Source: Salana multivorans (lineage in GTDB: Bacteria; Actinomycetota; Actinomycetes; Actinomycetales; Beutenbergiaceae). From it: a DNA stretch of 64,000 nt. The stretch lies in NCBI RefSeq assembly GCF_003751805.1, contig NZ_RKHQ01000001.1:310001-374000 (forward strand), written 5' to 3'. The position numbers and the translations under genes were made by a program. The notes under the pieces were generated by a model that worked only from the letters and a program-made list of their open reading frames with translations, ran no database searches and was not told the DNA's origin. Positions 8,161-18,417 of this stretch are shown here, in pieces (position 1 is the stretch's first letter; each line of letters opens with the position of its first letter).

Positions 8161-8975
8161 GAGACACCTCCCGGGCGCACCGCGTCCGAGGCGTCGGCCG
8201 TCCGGCACCGCACGAAACGCCGGAGGTCGTCCAGGACCTGCCGTTCGGAGGCGACGTAGCCCGTCGGTCCGCCGACGAGGTCGCTGTGCCGCGTCCGCAT
8301 GTCCCGGGTGTACATCGTCGCGTAGCGCGACGGGGGCTCCGGCGGACGCTGACCGCGGATGTCTCGACCGAACACCTCGGCGGCGACCCGCCAGCTCGGG
8401 AGGGGCGGCGTGGCCAGGTTGAGCGAGGCCAGCTCGTTGGCGAGGGCGAGCTCGATGTCCGACCACAGCCGGCCGAGGTCGTAGTACTGGAACTCGCCGT
8501 CCGGGTCGATGTGCTCGACCCGGTGATCGCGAAGGAGATCGTTGACGATCCCCTTCCTCATGTTCCGACCGAAGAGCTGGGGCAGCCGCACGATGGTCGC
8601 CGGGAACCGCGATGCGAGAAGCCGCTCGAGGAGCAGCCGGTTGCGGCCGTACGGGGTGAGGGCTTCCCCGGCCAGCGGCGTCGACTCGTCGGGACTGCCA
8701 CCTCCGGGATAGACGCACACGCTGGAGATCAGCACCAACCGCTCGATCCGCGCGCTCGAGATCGCGGCCGCGATGCCCTCGATCTCTGCGCGGTCGAGAT
8801 CCTCGTTCTGGTTGATCCGGTGGGAGTCCGCGCGGGCGGCGGCACTGACCACGAGGTCGTAGCGACGCCCGGCGATCTCCTCGAGGTTCCTCGAGTTGTA
8901 GAGGTCGTCGAAATCGTGCGCCGCGGCGATGTTCGAGCCAACGAATCCCGTATGACCGACCAGTGCCGTGCGCAC
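8157..8975 (-). CDS. NAD-dependent epimerase/dehydratase-like SDR protein with altered catalytic lysine
   Basis: 272 residues from GTG 8975. The N-terminal GHTGFVGSNI is the Rossmann glycine motif of extended SDR enzymes, followed by DLVVSAAAR and a strand with VLISSVCVY. The expected YxxxK catalytic pair appears as YGRNR, so the lysine is replaced by arginine. It lies between glf (14-base gap) and the cytidylyltransferase (4-base overlap) in one leftward operon. Haemophilus Bcs1/Acs1 fuses an IspD-like domain to an SDR reductase making CDP-ribitol, so this pair may do an analogous job with separate polypeptides. A sugar-nucleotide epimerase is the alternative. Substrate unknown. Confidence 0.65.
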   Translation of the reverse strand: MRTALVGHTGFVGSNIAAAHDFDDLYNSRNLEEIAGRRYDLVVSAAARADSHRINQNEDLDRAEIEGIAAAISSARIERLVLISSVCVYPGGGSPDESTPLAGEALTPYGRNRLLLERLLASRFPATIVRLPQLFGRNMRKGIVNDLLRDHRVEHIDPDGEFQYYDLGRLWSDIELALANELASLNLATPPLPSWRVAAEVFGRDIRGQRPPEPPSRYATMYTRDMRTRHSDLVGGPTGYVASERQVLDDLRRFVRCRTADASDAVRPGGVS

Positions 8976-8989
8976 GACGCTCCCGCTGC

Positions 8990-10159
<1,170 letters not shown>

Positions 10160-10240
10160 TCAGCGGTCAAGGGTACCGTCGAGGCCGTGGCTCCGTCGTG
10201 CGGAACCACGCGACGGAACCCCTGCGACGGAGGGCACGGC

Positions 10241-10636
10241 ATGAAGAGGGTCATCACCTACGGGACGTTCGATCTGCTGCACTACGGGCACATCAACCTG
10301 CTGCGTCGGGCAAAGGCGGAGGGCGACTACCTCATCGTGGCGCTGTCGACCGACGAGTTCAACGCCGGCAAGGGCAAGAAGGCCTACTTCTCCTACGAGG
10401 AGCGCAGGGGGATGCTCGAGGCGATCCGTTACGTCGACCTGGTGATTCCCGAGGTCACCTGGGAACAGAAGGCCGAGGACATCGTGAGCTATCGGGCCGA
10501 CAAGCTCGTCATGGGCGACGACTGGGCCGGCAAGTTCGACCACTTCGGCCACCTCGCCGAGATCGTCTACCTCCCCCGCACGCCCGAGATCTCGACGACA
10601 CAGATCAAGAACGACCTCACCGACCCGCTCCCGTGA
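10241..10636 (+). CDS. tagD: Glycerol-3-phosphate cytidylyltransferase
   Basis: 131 residues from ATG 10241, after GACGGAGGG. The cytidylyltransferase HxGH motif is in GTFDLLHYGHINLLRRAK, and EISTTQIK is the late RTxGISTT-type motif. The central VDLVIPE and DKLVMGDDW also match TagD. It makes CDP-glycerol from CTP and sn-glycerol 3-phosphate for teichoic-acid-type polymers. No TagF/TarF CDP-glycerol polymerase is present in the window, so the two LicD-type enzymes are the local candidates for using CDP-glycerol. It is divergent from glf. Confidence 0.9.
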   Translation: MKRVITYGTFDLLHYGHINLLRRAKAEGDYLIVALSTDEFNAGKGKKAYFSYEERRGMLEAIRYVDLVIPEVTWEQKAEDIVSYRADKLVMGDDWAGKFDHFGHLAEIVYLPRTPEISTTQIKNDLTDPLP

Positions 10637-10711
10637 CCCGTCCTGACACGTCCCGACCCCGCGCGGCCCGACCCCGACCCGTGGAACCACCGCCGGTGGG
10701 ATACTCGATCC

Positions 10712-11719
10712 GTGCCTGACGACAGCCCCGCCACGCGTGGTCCTCGAACGCAGCCCGACCCCTTCGACCCCGCGAGCGTCGCGATCGTCGTCGTCACGTA
10801 CAACCGGAGTCACCTGCTCACGACGCTGCTGACGTCGATCTGCGCGATGGAGCCGAAGCCCGGACGCATCGTCGTCATCGACAACGCCTCCGACGACGAC
10901 ACCACGGACGTGGTCGAGTCCTACCGCGAGCGCCTCGCCGCCGCCGGGACCGAGCTGGTCTACCGCCGCCTCGACACCAACACCGGCGGCTCCGGCGGCT
11001 TCAGCGCCGGGATGGAGACGGCCTACGGCCTCGGCGCCGAGTGGATCTGGCTCATGGACGACGACGTCGAGGTCATCCCCGACGCACTCGCCCTGCTCGG
11101 ACGGTGGACCCCCCGGTTCAGGAGCATCCAGGGGCGTCGCTACGACTACGACGGCTCACCGTTCTACTGGCAGTACCGCATCGCGCCGCGGATGGGCATC
11201 CCGATCCCGTTCGCGCCGAGCAAGTTCGACGCCAGCGGCTACAAGCCCATGAACTCCGGCTGCTTCGAGGGAATGTTCGTCCATCGCAGCATCGTCCAGC
11301 GGATCGGCCTGCCGGACCCCCGGTTCTTCATCTACTGGGACGACCAGGTGTACGGCTGGCTGGCGTCGCGGATCACGCGGTCGGTGGCCGTCGAGGACTT
11401 CATCCTGCGCCGCACGCGCGACATCAAGATGGTCAACCTCGGGGTGCGCAACCTGCGGGCGTCGAGCGACGCGTACCGCTACTACATCATGCGTAACCGC
11501 GGCTACATCAAGCAGTACTATCGGGCCTACGGTGCCTACAGCCCGCTCCTGTTCGCCGCGGGCACGGCCGCGACCTTCTGCAAGGAGCTGATCCGGCTCG
11601 TCGCGGTGGAGCGCCGGTCCATCGCCGGGGCGAAGAATCTCTGGCGGGGCCTGCGGGACGCTCGCGAGGTCGCCGCCGACACGACCTGGCGGCCGATGCC
11701 CCCGCTGCCGGTGGAGTAG
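10712..11719 (+). CDS. Family 2 glycosyltransferase, GlfT1-like with C-terminal hydrophobic segment
   Basis: 335 residues from GTG 10712. The GT-A core has VAIVVVTYNRSHLL, IDNASDDDT, NTGGSGGFSAGME, the metal site IWLMDDDVEVIPD near residue 113, and FFIYWDDQVYGW near 207. The C-terminal part (YYIMRNRGYIKQYY, then SPLLFAAGTAATFCKELIRL) resembles the tail of GlfT1/WbbL-type enzymes that sit on the membrane. The protein is more divergent than the two MDDDCYPEP enzymes and may start the galactan on its lipid-linked acceptor, which is inference. It lies 75 bases after tagD and precedes the two LCP ligase genes. Confidence 0.8.
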   Translation: MPDDSPATRGPRTQPDPFDPASVAIVVVTYNRSHLLTTLLTSICAMEPKPGRIVVIDNASDDDTTDVVESYRERLAAAGTELVYRRLDTNTGGSGGFSAGMETAYGLGAEWIWLMDDDVEVIPDALALLGRWTPRFRSIQGRRYDYDGSPFYWQYRIAPRMGIPIPFAPSKFDASGYKPMNSGCFEGMFVHRSIVQRIGLPDPRFFIYWDDQVYGWLASRITRSVAVEDFILRRTRDIKMVNLGVRNLRASSDAYRYYIMRNRGYIKQYYRAYGAYSPLLFAAGTAATFCKELIRLVAVERRSIAGAKNLWRGLRDAREVAADTTWRPMPPLPVE

Positions 11720-11812
11720 GCGCCTCGACTCACCCCGACCTCGCCGGCCAACGCGCACACACCTTTCACAGGTCGAGCGCGCGACCGCCCTCACGCCCGC
11801 GCTCCCGCCACC

Positions 11813-11818
11813 TACGAT
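11813..11818 (+). promoter_or_regulatory. Leaderless-type -10 element for the first LCP gene
   Basis: TACGAT ends 7 bases before the ATG at 11826. No ribosome-binding site lies in the intervening bases, as expected for a leaderless transcript. The rest of the 106-base gap shows nothing else recognisable. Confidence 0.4.
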
Positions 11819-11825
11819 CGTCGGG

Positions 11826-13121
11826 ATGGCCAGACAACCCGCCCCCCGCAAGTCCTTCCGGCACGCCCGGAGGCTGCCGCGTCGCCACGTCCTGCGGGCG
11901 ATCGCGTGCGTCGTCGCGGGTGCCCTCCTGTTCGCCGGGACCGGTGCGTACGCGCTCTACTCCGAGCTCATGGGCAACATCTCCTCCGACTACTCGGTGG
12001 ACGACTTCCGCACCACGACGCCGACGCCCACGCCGTCGGACACGGACACACCCGACCCCACCCCGACCGACCCGCGCGCCGGCCAGGAGATCAACATCCT
12101 GCTCATGGGCACGGACACGCGAGCGGGTGAGAACGCCGATGGCACCGACATCGAGGGGGCGCGCGCGGACACCACGATCCTGCTGCACATCCCGGCGGAC
12201 CGCTCGCGCGTCGAGGCTGTCTCGATCCCGCGTGACCTCCTCACGGACATCCCCTCCTGCCCGATGAATGCCGACGGCTCGAAGACGAGCTACGAGCAGG
12301 ACATGGAGATGTTCAACGCGGCGTTCATGACCGGCGCCTGGGAGGGCGACCTCGGGCTTGGAGCGCTCTGCACGCTGCTCACCGTGGAGAAGATGACGGG
12401 TCTCACGATCGACGACTACGCCGTGGTCGACTTCTCGGGTTTCAAGCGCGTGGTCGACACGATCGGTGGCGTCCCGATGTGCATCACCGAGCCGCTCAAG
12501 AACGCCGACGCGGTGATCGACCTCCAGCCCGGCTACCAGACGCTCAACGGCGAGCAGGCCCTCGGCTTCGCCCGGATGCGCAAGGGCCGCGACGACGGCT
12601 CGGACATCAAGCGCATCGGTCACCAGCAGGAGCTGCTCGCCGCGATCGTCCGCCAGGTGCTGTCGAAGAACCTCGTGACGGACTCGTTCCAGCTGGTCCA
12701 GTTCCTCGACGCCGTCACCTCCTCGCTGACGACGAGCCAGGGACTCAGCAACCCGATGCAGCTGGCCGGGCTCGCGAACGTCCTCGCACCGATCGGCGCC
12801 GAGGGGGTGACGTTCGTGACCATGCCGACCGAGGAGTACTCGCAGAACAAGAACCGCCTCGTCGCGAGCGCCGAGGCGGAGGTCCTGTGGGACCGCCTCC
12901 GGAACGGCATTCCCGTCAACTCCGCCTACGAGCCGCCGGCCAGCACCGGCGCGACGGCTGCCACGGCCACGGACGGCACCACTTCGGCCGCGCCCGACGG
13001 AACGGCCCCTGCCGAGGACGCCACCGCGGACGAGACCGCGGACACGTCGACGACCGAGCCGACCGAGACGCCCACCGACCCGTGGGACCTCAAGACGGGC
13101 CTCACCGAACCGGCCTGCTGA
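11826..13121 (+). CDS. LytR-CpsA-Psr (LCP) family glycopolymer ligase
   Basis: 431 residues. A basic N-terminus (RHARRLPRRHVLR) is followed by one membrane helix at about 23-46, so the catalytic part is outside the cell. After a Thr/Pro linker, the LCP domain covers about residues 90-260: INILLMGTDTRAG, ADTTILLHIPADR, VSIPRDLL, then GFARMRKGRDDGSDIKRIGHQQ with the conserved arginines. The C-terminal 70 residues are Thr/Ala/Glu-rich linker ending in WDLKTGLTEPAC. LCP proteins transfer lipid-linked wall polymers to peptidoglycan. Its place right after the glycosyltransferases suggests it attaches the polymer made by this locus. Confidence 0.9.
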   Translation: MARQPAPRKSFRHARRLPRRHVLRAIACVVAGALLFAGTGAYALYSELMGNISSDYSVDDFRTTTPTPTPSDTDTPDPTPTDPRAGQEINILLMGTDTRAGENADGTDIEGARADTTILLHIPADRSRVEAVSIPRDLLTDIPSCPMNADGSKTSYEQDMEMFNAAFMTGAWEGDLGLGALCTLLTVEKMTGLTIDDYAVVDFSGFKRVVDTIGGVPMCITEPLKNADAVIDLQPGYQTLNGEQALGFARMRKGRDDGSDIKRIGHQQELLAAIVRQVLSKNLVTDSFQLVQFLDAVTSSLTTSQGLSNPMQLAGLANVLAPIGAEGVTFVTMPTEEYSQNKNRLVASAEAEVLWDRLRNGIPVNSAYEPPASTGATAATATDGTTSAAPDGTAPAEDATADETADTSTTEPTETPTDPWDLKTGLTEPAC

Positions 13122-13197
13122 CCCGCGCGCCTACCGCTCGCGCTCCCACGTCGGCACCTACCGTGGGCCGCGTAGCGCCGACCGCCGAAGGAGCACC

Positions 13198-14652
13198 ATG
13201 CCCGACGACGTGATCCCGCCGTCGTTCGAACCCGGCAGCGGCCGCAGGATCGATCCCGTCCCCCCGCGGACCGAGCGCGCGCGCCCGGCTGCCGCGCCCA
13301 GCCCCGGACGGACGACGTCGGACGGCGCGTCGCCAGCCCCCCGTCGCGTTCCCCGGAGCGCGGCGGCACCCCCGCGCTCCGGCGCGACTCCCGGAGCACC
13401 CGCGCGTCGTCCGGCCGCCCGTCCGCCCCGGACCGCGCCGGACGTCGACCCGAGCGCCGGCCTCGACGAGACCGCGGCGCGGCCGATCCCCGTGCGGGGC
13501 AGCGGAGCGTCCGGCCGATCGCGGACCGACCCGGCACTCGGCGCGACCCGCGCGGTGCCGATGGGGACGCCGCCGGCCTCGGGCGCCCGCCCGGTCCGCG
13601 TCGGTGGTTCGGCAGGCTCCAGCAGGCCCGGCGGCCCCGGCGGCCCCGGCGGCCCCGGGCGCCCTCCGGGCGGTGCCCCGCGACCGAGTGCCCGTCCACC
13701 GTCGCGCAGCCGGGCCGTCTACCGGCGGCGCCGGATCGTCGTCGGCATCCTCGTCGTCCTCGTGCTGCTCCTGGCCTGGCCGATCGGGCTCGTGGTGTGG
13801 GCGAACGGGAAGATCCAGCACGTCGACGCGCTCACGGACCGCGCCCCGACCCCGGGCACGACCTACCTGCTCGCCGGGTCCGACTCCCGCGACGACGGCT
13901 CGGTCGGCGACCAGCCCGACGTCACGGGCGCCCGGACCGACACGATCATGCTGCTGACGGCTCCCGCGAGCGGAACGCCCTCGCTGATCTCGCTCCCCCG
14001 AGACGTCCCGATCGACTACCCCGGCCAGGGGAAGGTGAAGCTCAACGCGGCCTACGTCTACGGCGGCCCGGAGGGGCTCGTCTCGGCGGTCGAGGGGCTG
14101 ACCGGGATCACGGTCGACCACTACGTGGAGATCGGGATGCTGGGCGTGGAGAACGTCGTCGACGCCGTCGGCGGCATCAACCTGTGCTGGGACACCGAGG
14201 TGCACGACCCGGAGTCCGGCATGGAGTGGACGCCCGGCTGTCATGACGTCGACGGCGCCCAGGCGCTCGCCTTCGCGCGGATGCGCAAGGCCGACCCGAC
14301 GGGCGACATCGGCCGTCAGCTCCGCCAGCGCATGGTGATCCAGGCGGTCATGAGCGAGGTCAAGGGCACGGACGTCCTCGTGCCGGGGACGCAGGTCAAG
14401 CTGGTCAACGCCGTCACCGGGTCGCTCGTCACGAGCACCGGGACCGGCATCATCGACCTGGGGAAGATGGCGCTGACCTTCCGCGACGCGACCGGCCCGA
14501 ACGGCTACCAGGGCACCCCGCCGATCGCCGACTACGACTACCGCGGCGACGGGATCGGCTCGACGATCCTGCTCGACCCGGACGGCTCGGCCCTCATGTG
14601 GCAGCAGATCCTCGACGGGACGCTCCCGAAGGCGAAGGACGCCGAGGGCTGA
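13198..14652 (+). CDS. LytR-CpsA-Psr (LCP) family glycopolymer ligase, second copy
   Basis: 484 residues from ATG 13198, preceded by AAGGAG at good spacing. The first 175 residues are a long Pro/Arg/Ala-rich cytoplasmic tail with a PGGPGGPGGPG stretch. One membrane helix follows at about 181-202 (VVGILVVLVLLLAWPIGLVV). The external LCP domain has TTYLLAGSDSRDDG, ARTDTIMLLTAP, ISLPRDVPIDYPG, NAAYVYGG, and ALAFARMRKADPTGDIGRQLRQ. It is shorter at the C-terminus than the first LCP protein and has no Thr-rich end. Two LCP paralogs suggest overlapping roles or two polymers. Confidence 0.9.
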   Translation: MPDDVIPPSFEPGSGRRIDPVPPRTERARPAAAPSPGRTTSDGASPAPRRVPRSAAAPPRSGATPGAPARRPAARPPRTAPDVDPSAGLDETAARPIPVRGSGASGRSRTDPALGATRAVPMGTPPASGARPVRVGGSAGSSRPGGPGGPGGPGRPPGGAPRPSARPPSRSRAVYRRRRIVVGILVVLVLLLAWPIGLVVWANGKIQHVDALTDRAPTPGTTYLLAGSDSRDDGSVGDQPDVTGARTDTIMLLTAPASGTPSLISLPRDVPIDYPGQGKVKLNAAYVYGGPEGLVSAVEGLTGITVDHYVEIGMLGVENVVDAVGGINLCWDTEVHDPESGMEWTPGCHDVDGAQALAFARMRKADPTGDIGRQLRQRMVIQAVMSEVKGTDVLVPGTQVKLVNAVTGSLVTSTGTGIIDLGKMALTFRDATGPNGYQGTPPIADYDYRGDGIGSTILLDPDGSALMWQQILDGTLPKAKDAEG

Positions 14653-14657
14653 CGGCC

Positions 14658-15890
14658 TCAGGGGACGGACACGCCGACGGCGCGACCCGAGCCGCCGAGG
14701 ACCACATCCTCCCCCGCCGTGATGAAGACGGCCCGGCCGCGCTCCAGCAAGACCCGCTCGTCCGGCGTCGAGACCTCGAGCGACCCGTCGAGCACGAGCA
14801 GGATGCGCGGGCCGGGGTGCCCGAGATGCACCGGGGCGCCGTCCGTCTCGATGACGGCCAGCTCGAAGTCCTCGACGGGGGCGTAGTACATCTCGATGCC
14901 GTCGTCGACCCGCTCGGGCGCCACGCGCATCGGCGGGGCGGGGCGGACGTCGACGATGCCCATGAGCGCGCGCGCGTCCACGTGCTTGGGGGTGAGACCG
15001 GCCCGCACCACGTTGTCGGAGCTCGCCATCGCCTCGACGCCGAACCCGGACACGTAGGCGTGCACGCAGCCGGCGGGCACGAACATGACCTCGCCCGGCT
15101 TGAGCGTGACCGGGTTGAGCAGCAGCGAGGCCACGACGCCGCGGTCGCCCGGGAAGGCCTCGGCGAGGGCCAGCGCCACACGATCGGAGTGCTCCGAGGG
15201 GCTCTCCCCCGCCGCCAGGCGCTGACGCAGGAGCGCGACGACGGCGTCGACGTCGTGGTCACGGTCGCGGGCTCCCAGCAGCAGGTACTCCAGCGCCGAG
15301 CGCATCCCCTCGGCCGAGGAGCCGTGCCGCACGCGCTCGACGGCCTTGGTCACCAGCGGCACGTCCAGCCCGGCCAGGACCTGGAGCGCGCGGCGGGCCG
15401 TCCGGAAGCCGCTCAGGGCCTCGAACTCGGTCAGCGCGAGCAGCATCTCCGGCTTGTGGTTGGCATCCCGGTACGTGCGGTCGGGCGCGTCGATCGGCTT
15501 GCCGGAGCGCTCCTCGCGCACGAACCCGAGCGCCGCCTGCTCAGCCGAGGGATGCACCTGCAGCGACAGCGGCCGCGCCGGCGCCACCACCTTGAGCAGG
15601 AACGGCAGCCCGCTCCCGAACCGCTCGGCGACGTCCTCCCCCAGCATGCGCACCGGATCGGCCGCGATGACCTCCCCGAGGTGTCGGTGCGTGCCCTCGA
15701 CGATGACGGCGGCATGGTCCGTCGCATCCGTGTCGTCGACGATGCCCGTGACGAGCGAGGGCGCGACGGGGTGGGCTCCGAACCATGCTTCCGCGACGGG
15801 CGACCCGTCGGCCGTCAGCCCCAGGAAGTCGGGGATCGCGGTCGGCGAGCCCCAGTCGTAGGGCATCGTCGCGGGCGAGAGCAGGAGCAT
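14658..15890 (-). CDS. manA: Mannose-6-phosphate isomerase, class I
   Basis: 410 residues. Type I phosphomannose isomerase metal ligands are visible: [12 protein letters not shown] (Gln and His), [18 protein letters not shown] (His and Glu), and the late [19 protein letters not shown]. The zinc enzyme interconverts fructose 6-phosphate and mannose 6-phosphate and so feeds GDP-mannose for mannosylated lipids and wall sugars. It converges on the second LCP gene with a 5-base gap between stops. It is divergent from purK across 89 bases. Length and motif order are normal. Confidence 0.93.
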   Translation of the reverse strand: MLLLSPATMPYDWGSPTAIPDFLGLTADGSPVAEAWFGAHPVAPSLVTGIVDDTDATDHAAVIVEGTHRHLGEVIAADPVRMLGEDVAERFGSGLPFLLKVVAPARPLSLQVHPSAEQAALGFVREERSGKPIDAPDRTYRDANHKPEMLLALTEFEALSGFRTARRALQVLAGLDVPLVTKAVERVRHGSSAEGMRSALEYLLLGARDRDHDVDAVVALLRQRLAAGESPSEHSDRVALALAEAFPGDRGVVASLLLNPVTLKPGEVMFVPAGCVHAYVSGFGVEAMASSDNVVRAGLTPKHVDARALMGIVDVRPAPPMRVAPERVDDGIEMYYAPVEDFELAVIETDGAPVHLGHPGPRILLVLDGSLEVSTPDERVLLERGRAVFITAGEDVVLGGSGRAVGVSVP

Positions 15891-15967
15891 CCCTCGACCC
15901 TACCGAGCCGCCGGCCGCGACGGAGGACGGGTGGCGGGACGAACGCGCCCGCACCCGAAGGCGTCGG

Positions 15968-15973
15968 TAGGCT
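15968..15973 (+). promoter_or_regulatory. Leaderless-type -10 element for purK
   Basis: TAGGCT ends 6 bases before the purK ATG at 15980, with no ribosome-binding site between. This matches the leaderless pattern seen at several other genes in this window. Confidence 0.45.
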
Positions 15974-15979
15974 CGTGGG

Positions 15980-17158
15980 ATGCCCCAGCCCACGGTCGCC
16001 GTCGTCGGCGGCGGTCAGCTCGCCCGGATGATGCAGCAGGCGGCGATCGGACTCCAGGTCCGGCTCGTCGCCCTCGTCGAGTCGCCCACCTCCTCGACCG
16101 CGCAGGTCGTCCCCGACGCGCGCGTCGGTCGGGCCGACGACGTCGCGGCCCTGACGGCGCTGGCGCACGAGGCCGACGTCCTCACCTTCGAGCACGAGCA
16201 CGTGCCCAACGCTGCCCTCGCGGAGCTGCGCGCCGACGGTCACCCGGTCGAGCCCGGGCCGGAGGCGCTCGTCCACGCGCAGGACAAGCTCGTCATGCGC
16301 CGTCGGCTCACCGAGCTGGGCGTGCCGTGCCCCCGGTGGCGGGTCGCGCACTCGGCGAGCGACGTCGCGGAGTTCGGCGACGAGGTCGGCTGGCCCGTCG
16401 TCGTCAAGACGCCGCGGGGTGGCTACGACGGCAAGGGCGTCGCACTCGTCGAGCGCGCGGACGTCTCGGCGGGCGGTCCGGCGGGCGGCGCGGGGCTCCC
16501 GTTCGAGCTCGACGCCGACCACCCCCTGCTCCTCGAGGAGCGCGTGCCGTTCACGCGCGAGCTCGCGGCCCTCGTCGCGCGGCGTCCGAACGGCGAGCTG
16601 CGCACGTGGCCCGTCGTGGAGACCATCCAGCGCGGGGGCGTGTGCGCCGAGGTCCTGTCCCCCGCGCCGGACCTCAACCCCACCACCGCGCGCCAGGCCG
16701 AGGGGATCGCGCGGCTCGTCGCGGAGGGGCTCGGCGTCACCGGCGTGCTGGCGGTCGAGATGTTCCTCGTCGAGTCCGAGGGCGAGCCCGATCGCCTGCT
16801 CGTCAACGAGCTCGCCATGCGCCCGCACAACTCGGGCCACGTCACGATCGACGCCCACGTGACCTCGCAGTTCGAGCAGCACCTGCGGGCCGTGCTCGAC
16901 CTGCCCCTTGGCGAGACCGCCCAGCGGGCGCCGTGGGCAGTCATGGCGAACCTTCTGGGGTCCGAGCTGGCCGAGCCGTCGTCGTCCTACGCGACGCTGC
17001 TCGCCGAGCTGCCCGCCGCCAAGGTCCACCTGTACGGCAAGGAGGTGCGGCCCGGGCGCAAGCTCGGTCACGTCACCGTCGTCGGGGACGACCTGGACGT
17101 CCTGCGCGCGCAGGCGGCACGCGCGATCGAGATCCTCTCCGGGAAGGCCGAGTCATGA
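15980..17158 (+). CDS. purK: 5-(carboxyamino)imidazole ribonucleotide synthase
   Basis: 392 residues, ATP-grasp fold. The N-terminal [18 protein letters not shown] is the PurK start; [37 protein letters not shown] and [19 protein letters not shown] follow in order. It carboxylates aminoimidazole ribonucleotide using ATP and bicarbonate, in de novo purine synthesis. The stop overlaps the purE start as ATGA, so the two steps are translationally coupled. A small Gly/Ala insert ([10 protein letters not shown]) occurs after [11 protein letters not shown]; otherwise the length is typical. Confidence 0.95.
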   Translation: MPQPTVAVVGGGQLARMMQQAAIGLQVRLVALVESPTSSTAQVVPDARVGRADDVAALTALAHEADVLTFEHEHVPNAALAELRADGHPVEPGPEALVHAQDKLVMRRRLTELGVPCPRWRVAHSASDVAEFGDEVGWPVVVKTPRGGYDGKGVALVERADVSAGGPAGGAGLPFELDADHPLLLEERVPFTRELAALVARRPNGELRTWPVVETIQRGGVCAEVLSPAPDLNPTTARQAEGIARLVAEGLGVTGVLAVEMFLVESEGEPDRLLVNELAMRPHNSGHVTIDAHVTSQFEQHLRAVLDLPLGETAQRAPWAVMANLLGSELAEPSSSYATLLAELPAAKVHLYGKEVRPGRKLGHVTVVGDDLDVLRAQAARAIEILSGKAES

Positions 17159-17706
17159 GCGCACCGTCCGAGAACACCGCCCCGCTGGTCGGGATCGTCA
17201 TGGGGTCGGACTCCGACTGGCCCACCATGGAGGCCGCCGCCGACGCGCTCGCCGAGTTCGGGGTGCCCGTCGAGGTCGACGTCGTCTCGGCCCACCGCAT
17301 GCCGACCGAGATGATCGAGTACGGGCGCGGTGCCGCCGCGCGCGGCCTGCGGGTCATCATCGCCGGGGCCGGCGGCGCGGCCCACCTGCCCGGCATGCTC
17401 GCGTCGGTCACGCCGCTGCCCGTCATCGGGGTGCCCGTCCCGCTGCGCTACCTCGACGGGATGGACTCGCTCCTGTCGATCGTGCAGATGCCCGCCGGCG
17501 TCCCCGTCGCGACCGTCTCGATCGGCGGGGCGCGCAACGCCGGGCTGCTGGCCGCCCGGATCCTCGCGTCCGGCGCGGGTGACGAGGCCGCGCGGCTGCG
17601 CGGGCGGATGGAGGAGTTCCAGGCCGAGCTGGGCCGCGTCGCCCACGCCAAGGGCGCCTCGCTGCGCGCCTCCCGCAGGCAGACGACGGGGTTCTCCGCC
17701 GGCTGA
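17155..17706 (+). CDS. purE: N5-carboxyaminoimidazole ribonucleotide mutase
   Basis: 183 residues from ATG 17155, overlapping purK by 4 bases. Class I PurE motifs are complete: [23 protein letters not shown] with the catalytic histidine, [14 protein letters not shown], and [25 protein letters not shown]. It converts N5-CAIR to CAIR, the step after PurK. The last 20 residues form a short basic tail after the conserved core, common in actinobacteria. It converges on the GtrA gene with about 33 bases between stops; I see no good hairpin there. Confidence 0.95.
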   Translation: MSAPSENTAPLVGIVMGSDSDWPTMEAAADALAEFGVPVEVDVVSAHRMPTEMIEYGRGAAARGLRVIIAGAGGAAHLPGMLASVTPLPVIGVPVPLRYLDGMDSLLSIVQMPAGVPVATVSIGGARNAGLLAARILASGAGDEAARLRGRMEEFQAELGRVAHAKGASLRASRRQTTGFSAG

Positions 17707-17739
17707 CGACGCGCCGGGGGCGCGCCGATGCGCCGCGGC

Positions 17740-18354
17740 CTAGGCCGCCGGCCCCCCGCGGCGGAACGTCCAGAACTTGTTCACGAGGAAGTTGATCGGC
17801 ATCGTCACGACGATGGTGATGAGCTGCGCCCAGTACTCCCGCGAGTGCAGCCCCATGTCCTCGTGGAACCAGGGCGAGGGCAGGTAGATCGGCGAGGACG
17901 GGTTCGTCAGCGCGATCTTGATGAACAGGCCGACGAACGCCGCGACGCTGCCGACGAGCAGGAACCGCCAGAACTCCGACCACCACGCCCCGGCGAGCGG
18001 CGCGTCCGGTCCGATCTCGCGGAACGTCCACGACCGGTTGAGCTGGAAGTTGAAGAGGTTCGCGACGAGGAACGCGACGATCCACACGAGCGAGGTGAAC
18101 CGGACGTTGAAGTCCGTCCCCGGGATCGGGAACAGGATCTGCTGCGCGTTCGCCGGCCCGCCGTTGAGGGCGTTGAGCCCGATCGCCACCGCCATGTTGA
18201 CGACGACGCCGGCGCCCCCGACGAGTCCGAACATGACCGCCTGACGCAGCAGCAGCCCGATCCGGCGCCGCCGGCGCTGCGGTGCCCGCGGGGAGCCCGC
18301 TGGCTCGACCGGCTCGAGCGGGATCTCGGGGCCGGCATCGGTTGTCATCGACAT
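17740..18354 (-). CDS. GtrA-family membrane protein
   Basis: 204 residues from ATG 18354. A TTG at 18363 would add three residues but overlaps a TAGTCT box (18363-18368). A Pro/Arg-rich cytoplasmic start precedes four membrane helices: QAVMFGLVGGAGVVVNMAVA, SLVWIVAFLVANLFNF, FWRFLLVGSVAAFVGLFI and YWAQLITIVVTMPINFLVNKFW. The F-x-LNRSWTFR and NKFWTFRR signatures are typical of GtrA proteins, which are thought to move polyprenyl-linked sugars across the membrane. Its role may be tied to wall glycans, but it is separated from that cluster by purine genes. A long insert (INAQQILFPIPGTDFN-type) sits between helices 1 and 2. Confidence 0.85.
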   Translation of the reverse strand: MSMTTDAGPEIPLEPVEPAGSPRAPQRRRRRIGLLLRQAVMFGLVGGAGVVVNMAVAIGLNALNGGPANAQQILFPIPGTDFNVRFTSLVWIVAFLVANLFNFQLNRSWTFREIGPDAPLAGAWWSEFWRFLLVGSVAAFVGLFIKIALTNPSSPIYLPSPWFHEDMGLHSREYWAQLITIVVTMPINFLVNKFWTFRRGGPAA

Positions 18355-18417
18355 CGCGGTCAAGACTACGGGCGCGTCACGGCTGCCGTCGCGTCGTCCG
18401 CGACCCGTTCGCCACGC

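Noticed and set aside
17707-17739. Possible terminator between purE and the GtrA gene
   Set aside because: The bases are GC-rich with a short GGCCTAGGCC palindrome but no convincing stem and loop.
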